Translations under genes and position numbers: made by a program
Shown here: piece by piece, positions 17,910 to 20,726 of the stretch
How positions within the stretch are numbered: the first letter of the stretch is position 1
How the letters are laid out: every line of letters begins with the position of its first letter
NCBI GenBank assembly: GCA_015501595.1
Contig: JADNRX010000837.1
Location: 1-20,726 of the forward strand
Length of the DNA stretch: 20,726 bases
Reading direction: 5' to 3'
Source: Hymenopellis radicata
Lineage: Eukaryota; Basidiomycota; Agaricomycetes; Agaricales; Physalacriaceae
Notes under the pieces: model-generated
What the model was told of the DNA's origin: nothing
What the model saw: the letters and a program-made list of their open reading frames with translations, nothing else
Databases searched by the model: none

Positions 17910-18301
17910 GGAATTCAAGCAGAAGCAGCAAAAAGAGCGGATTACGACATGATAATCAAAGGCAAGAAAGGATCGGCATCAAAACTCTGTCTCTCTTACC
18001 ATCATCATCGCGGCAGCGATGAGCTTGAACGACGCGGATGCACAGCTTTGTTGTTCTGGAATCTACAGTAATCCAATCTCTACACGCGCAGTCGAGAAAT
18101 GTCTGATGATAGAGCAGCCTCCCCAGTCTGTACGCGTCCGTTCGATAATCCAAATCACCAATGACCTGTGGCCACGCCCATTGGCGGACATCGTTGCGTG
18201 TAGGCGAAATCAGCCTCAAGGCACAGTCCTTGGTTTGCGCGCTTTCACGCATACTACCCATGTTTCCCAGCTATGAATATGCTCCTCCGTATTCTCAACA
18301 A
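17910..18301. other. Stretch between the PITH relic and the duplicated promoter, no gene assigned
   Basis: This is where the 5' part of the PITH gene (thioredoxin domain) would be expected, but no WCGPC-like motif was seen on the minus strand. The open frames on both strands have no recognisable content. Confidence 0.3.
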
Positions 18302-18858
18302 CACCGCACCTCACCGTTACCTACTGCGCGCGCGTCAATATCATGATGACGCCTTGCCCGTATTTTCTCCGCGCAGTTCCCCCGTATGCCTAGGATGCGC
18401 CGTGTGTGCGTGCAACCATCAACCTCATAATGGCGCCTGACGAAGTATAAAGAAGGCGCTTGGAGGCCATAGAATCTCGTAATCTGCCAGGTGCATTTGA
18501 TCCCTTCTACCTACACGCTGGCAAGTTCATATGTCTACTGTTCGGCTCGCTTGTTAAAGATCATTATTCAGGTCGTGAAAATTCGTTTCACATACACCTA
18601 TTATCTATCTCAAGAGATGCCCTCCATCCAATCAGCTATCTTCCTCGTGGTCCTTGGACTCTCGCTCCTTTCACATGCGGCGCCGCTACAGGCAAGTCCA
18701 ACTGTTACTGTCCGTTCTGGTACTTACCACTACGCGTTTAGGTTACAAGCGGCGTGGAGACCCAACTTTCGAATGTGACGCACGTCAGTGCCCGACACAC
18801 GGCTGGACATCAAGATCCCGAGAAGAAGATACACGACACGTCAATGACCAATCTAAAG
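18302..18858. repeat. Segmental duplication, right copy (promoter and 5' part joined to COX12)
   Basis: This is the direct repeat of about 148-716. Similarity starts near the shared ACCGCACCTCACCG and ends after CTAAAG (18853-18858). It covers the TATA box, leader, signal peptide, GC-AG intron and part of exon 2. Beyond it the sequence is COX12, not ART-like. Confidence 0.9.
18446..18452 (+). promoter_or_regulatory. TATA box of the chimeric gene
   Basis: TATAAAG, with the same surroundings as the left copy, lies about 165 bases before the ATG at 18617. Confidence 0.6.
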
Positions 18859-19207
18859 CATATTGTAGCCCGGTCTCCCAACCAGAACCCGCCCCGCCAC
18901 TGGTGCGCATCCAAAAATGAACTCGACTGTTGCTCACTCCGAACAGCTTCCAGAGCTACGTCGATTACTTCAGATGCATCAATGCCAAGGGTCCTCACTT
19001 TGCGCCCTGCCAGCAGTTCAAGAAGACCTACCGCTCTCTGTGCCCGAGTAAGTGCTTATATTTTGTCTCATTTTCCGTGCTCAATATTGTCCAGACGAAT
19101 GGGTATGCTCTCCATGACATTGCCAAACCCATCTAACGTGTCCCCAGATCCGCAAGTGGGACGACCAGCGCGAGGCCGGCACCTTCTCCGCATCTCTCAA
19201 GCCCTAA
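18617..19207 (+). CDS. Chimeric gene: secretory signal of the ART-like protein fused to the COX12 (COX6B) core
   Basis: Five exons read without a stop: 18617-18691, 18742-18902, 18947-19047, 19095-19102 (8 nt) and 19148-19207, 405 nt or 134 residues plus TAA. Residues 1-25 are a signal peptide (FLVVLGLSLLSH core) and residues 26-63 or so come from the ART-like gene's exon 2. After about LKHIVARSPNQNPPRHC the protein is COX12. HCFQSYVDYFRC (CX9C) and CQQFKKTYRSLC (CX10C) form the twin-cysteine helical hairpin, followed by NEW and IRKWDDQREAGTF. COX12 normally has no signal peptide and works in the mitochondrial intermembrane space as a subunit of complex IV. The usual COX12 N-terminus (DARFP type) is replaced. 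Intron 1 is GC-AG; the others are GT-AG. An internal ATG (18844) could give a short COX12-like protein without the signal. Expression is unknown; it may be a pseudogene, but the kept frame argues against simple decay. Confidence 0.75.
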
Positions 19208-19683
19208 TGGCCATCGTCTTGAACTCAAGTACGCAAGGGATTGTACATTACACACACAGTTCCAGAAATCACACAATTCCCTTCAGGTCACGTGAAATCA
19301 AACACCTTTCTTAATCTTCTTGTGTGACTTTATCCAGAACGCCCAATAGGGTGGCGGAAATAAGTGGAGGTTTTTTACAAAACAGTTATTTACAGGTAAA
19401 TTACAGTAAATTACCTAGTAAATTACCTGGCCGGCCGAGGGTCGAATTTGAGGTGGTAATTTACATGTCACGTGCAGTATCGGACCGGTAGAGCGACGCA
19501 GTCGCGCTCGCAAAAGTTTTCTCGAACGCCATCCCGCGACCAGTAACGACACACTCAGAACCAGCAATGATATCTTACGTGGCATTTCAAGCATTGGAGG
19601 AGCTTACTCCATTCCACTAGACTGCATTAATACCTGCTACCTCTAGGTCCAACAATCCACGATTTATTTTCCTTTACAATTGA
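19208..19683. other. Region after the chimeric gene, with AT-rich repeats
   Basis: Just after the stop, AAGGGATTGT and ACAATTCCCTT form a loose inverted pair (about 19222-19284), possibly in the 3' untranslated region. No gene was seen until the Ulp1 frame opens at 19684. A GAGCG...CGCTCGCAAAAG stretch lies at about 19491-19515. Confidence 0.35.
19394..19464. repeat. Cluster of GTAAATTAC / GTAATTTAC words
   Basis: GTAAATTAC occurs three times in a row (within 19395-19429) and its reverse complement GTAATTTAC at 19456-19464. Such near-palindromic clusters are common near transposon ends. The cluster lies about 220 bases before the open Ulp1 frame, so it might mark the left side of an element that carries the protease. 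Confidence 0.55.
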
Positions 19684-20723
19684 CCCGCCCATTTCTCACA
19701 TCGAAGTTTCACTCCATTCACTACACACACGATTGTCTTCACATCTGCCCATCAGCATCTTCTACACACATTTCCTATTCCTCCGGAACGTTCGATACAG
19801 GACGCCCTGGCAGGAGCCGTCAAAGCACATACAAATGGAGCAAACACATTCACGTACGTTTACGATGACATGCAGCCCATCACCCTGCCCATATGGGTCC
19901 TCGTCTGGTGGTCTCGCATGCACCAAGCTCGCCATGCACGCCACACCTGGGAGGGTGCATGTAACGAGCTGTCAAGATATAAGCATTCACTTGCAGAGCA
20001 GCTGCTTGCAGTTATTCCTCACCTGCCATGGAACTCCCCACTTCCGAGCACTTCACCCATACTGCCGAAACTCTCACTTGCCTCACCACATACTGTCATG
20101 CGGACGAATGGCTCCGTAGCTGCCATATCAACCAGATGTCAACCCTCCTGCAGAACCACATCGTCATACGTGGGTTTCATAACGTGCGGATTCTCCTACC
20201 GGACTTCTTCACGTCGTTGGTACTTAAGTACCAACAACGTAACACAGATGTGCCGGATACATCGCCGCCGTTCAAGAAGGCGTTCGCCAAGTTCGCGAAG
20301 CAAGACGTCAAGCGTCTGGGCTTTTGTATTAATGTTCGCATCGCGTCTGATGGTGGTGGAACGTGCCTTCCTGATCTCGAGAACGGACTCCCGGGGAACC
20401 ATTGGATTCCTGTCATGATTGATCTCGATGCGGAACAATTTGGTGTGGCTGACTCGTTGGGCTTCGTGCTGCCGAACGAGGTGTTGACAGTCCTCGTGTG
20501 GCTCCTCAGCTTTTACTCGAAGCAAGGCGGCTATACACAGTGTATGCTCCCAGTCGGACGCCAGGATGACGCGTCGTCTTGCGGTCTATACGGAATCAAT
20601 ACACTGCATAGCATATTCAGCTATAGTGGCGACGTACCATTTCTCGAGTCAGGAAACTGTTACTATACTCGTTTGACCTGGTTTCGCATGGGTTCTGGGT
20701 CACTCGGGCTCTTGAGTATGTGA
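19684..20723 (+). CDS. Ulp1-type (peptidase C48) cysteine protease, transposon-associated type
   Basis: The frame from 20028 to TGA 20721-20723 encodes a C48 protease domain with all catalytic residues, numbered from that ATG: His125 in NHW, Asp142 in ADSLG, Gln179 in RQDDASS and Cys185 in SSCGL. It is preceded by EWLRSCHINQM, typical of basidiomycete Ulp1-like proteins. Upstream, a different frame (open from 19684) encodes what such proteins carry before the protease: LPIWVLVWWSRMHQARH, TWEGACNEL and IPWNSPL. The two frames join if one base is missing near 20040-20050, so the gene may be frameshifted; alternatively the ATG at 20028 starts a shorter protein. No ATG opens the upstream frame before 19870, so an earlier exon may exist. 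Cellular Ulp1 enzymes process SUMO; in fungal genomes many such copies travel with large DNA transposons. Confidence 0.72.
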
Positions 20724-20726
20724 TGC

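Noticed and set aside
18754..19314. 186-codon plus-strand frame over the chimeric gene
   Set aside because: It matches the real protein only up to the splice site at 18902; beyond that it runs through an intron in the wrong frame.
19870..20418. 182-codon frame overlapping the Ulp1 domain
   Set aside because: Only its first third matches the Ulp1-type N-terminal region; beyond about 20050 it is a shadow of the protease frame.

Overview
The window looks like nuclear DNA of a filamentous basidiomycete, probably an agaricomycete. Genes are split by many short introns (44-56 nt, mostly GT-AG, several with CTGAC or TACTAAC-like branch sites). The protein families are typical of that group: DUF6535, an F-box/leucine-rich relic, and a transposon-type Ulp1 (C48) protease. 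No tRNA, rRNA, CRISPR array or bacterial-style operon was seen. Most of the window is accessory sequence: decayed genes, small transposons, tandem repeats and a segmental duplication.

Left part (1-4.3 kb): a secreted protein gene (461-1639) with a signal peptide and an ADP-ribosyltransferase-like 'YHGT ... YLTDSF' core. It has a GC-AG first intron and an apparent one-base frameshift near 1082. An unrecognised, multi-intron, decayed gene on the minus strand follows (about 2325-3980).

Middle (4.3-16.2 kb): a broken DUF6535 membrane protein gene on the minus strand (5340-5890), families of short dispersed repeats and hairpins, and an unidentified spliced gene or relic (about 8020-8476) with one in-frame stop. 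A 426-bp hAT-type MITE (9106-9531) has perfect 8-bp target duplications. A possible small minus-strand gene has a good promoter (9644-9898). Two families of diverged tandem repeats that look like duplicated minus-strand exons follow (11.98-12.90 kb and 13.01-13.55 kb). Then come a decayed F-box/LRR gene (13.70-14.43 kb) and a 244-bp Tc1/mariner-like MITE with perfect 19-bp inverted ends (14876-15119).

Right part (16.2-20.7 kb): a second hAT-type element (1129 bp, 16284-17412) with the same end family sits inside a PITH-domain gene on the minus strand. It is flanked by perfect 8-bp duplications of that gene's coding sequence. Next is a second copy of the promoter, leader, signal peptide, GC-AG intron and start of exon 2 of the left-hand secreted protein gene. 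This copy is joined in frame to the cysteine-rich core of cytochrome c oxidase subunit 12 (COX12/COX6B, CX9C-CX10C). The predicted product is a 134-residue chimera in which a COX12-type helical hairpin carries a secretory signal (18617-19207). It reads without a stop through five exons, including an 8-nt microexon, and is the most striking object in the window. A Ulp1-family protease gene closes the window.

No shared pathway links these genes. The common theme is duplication, transposon insertion and decay, with one event that may have created a new secreted protein. All splice models are read by eye from the sequence and are not supported here by transcripts.
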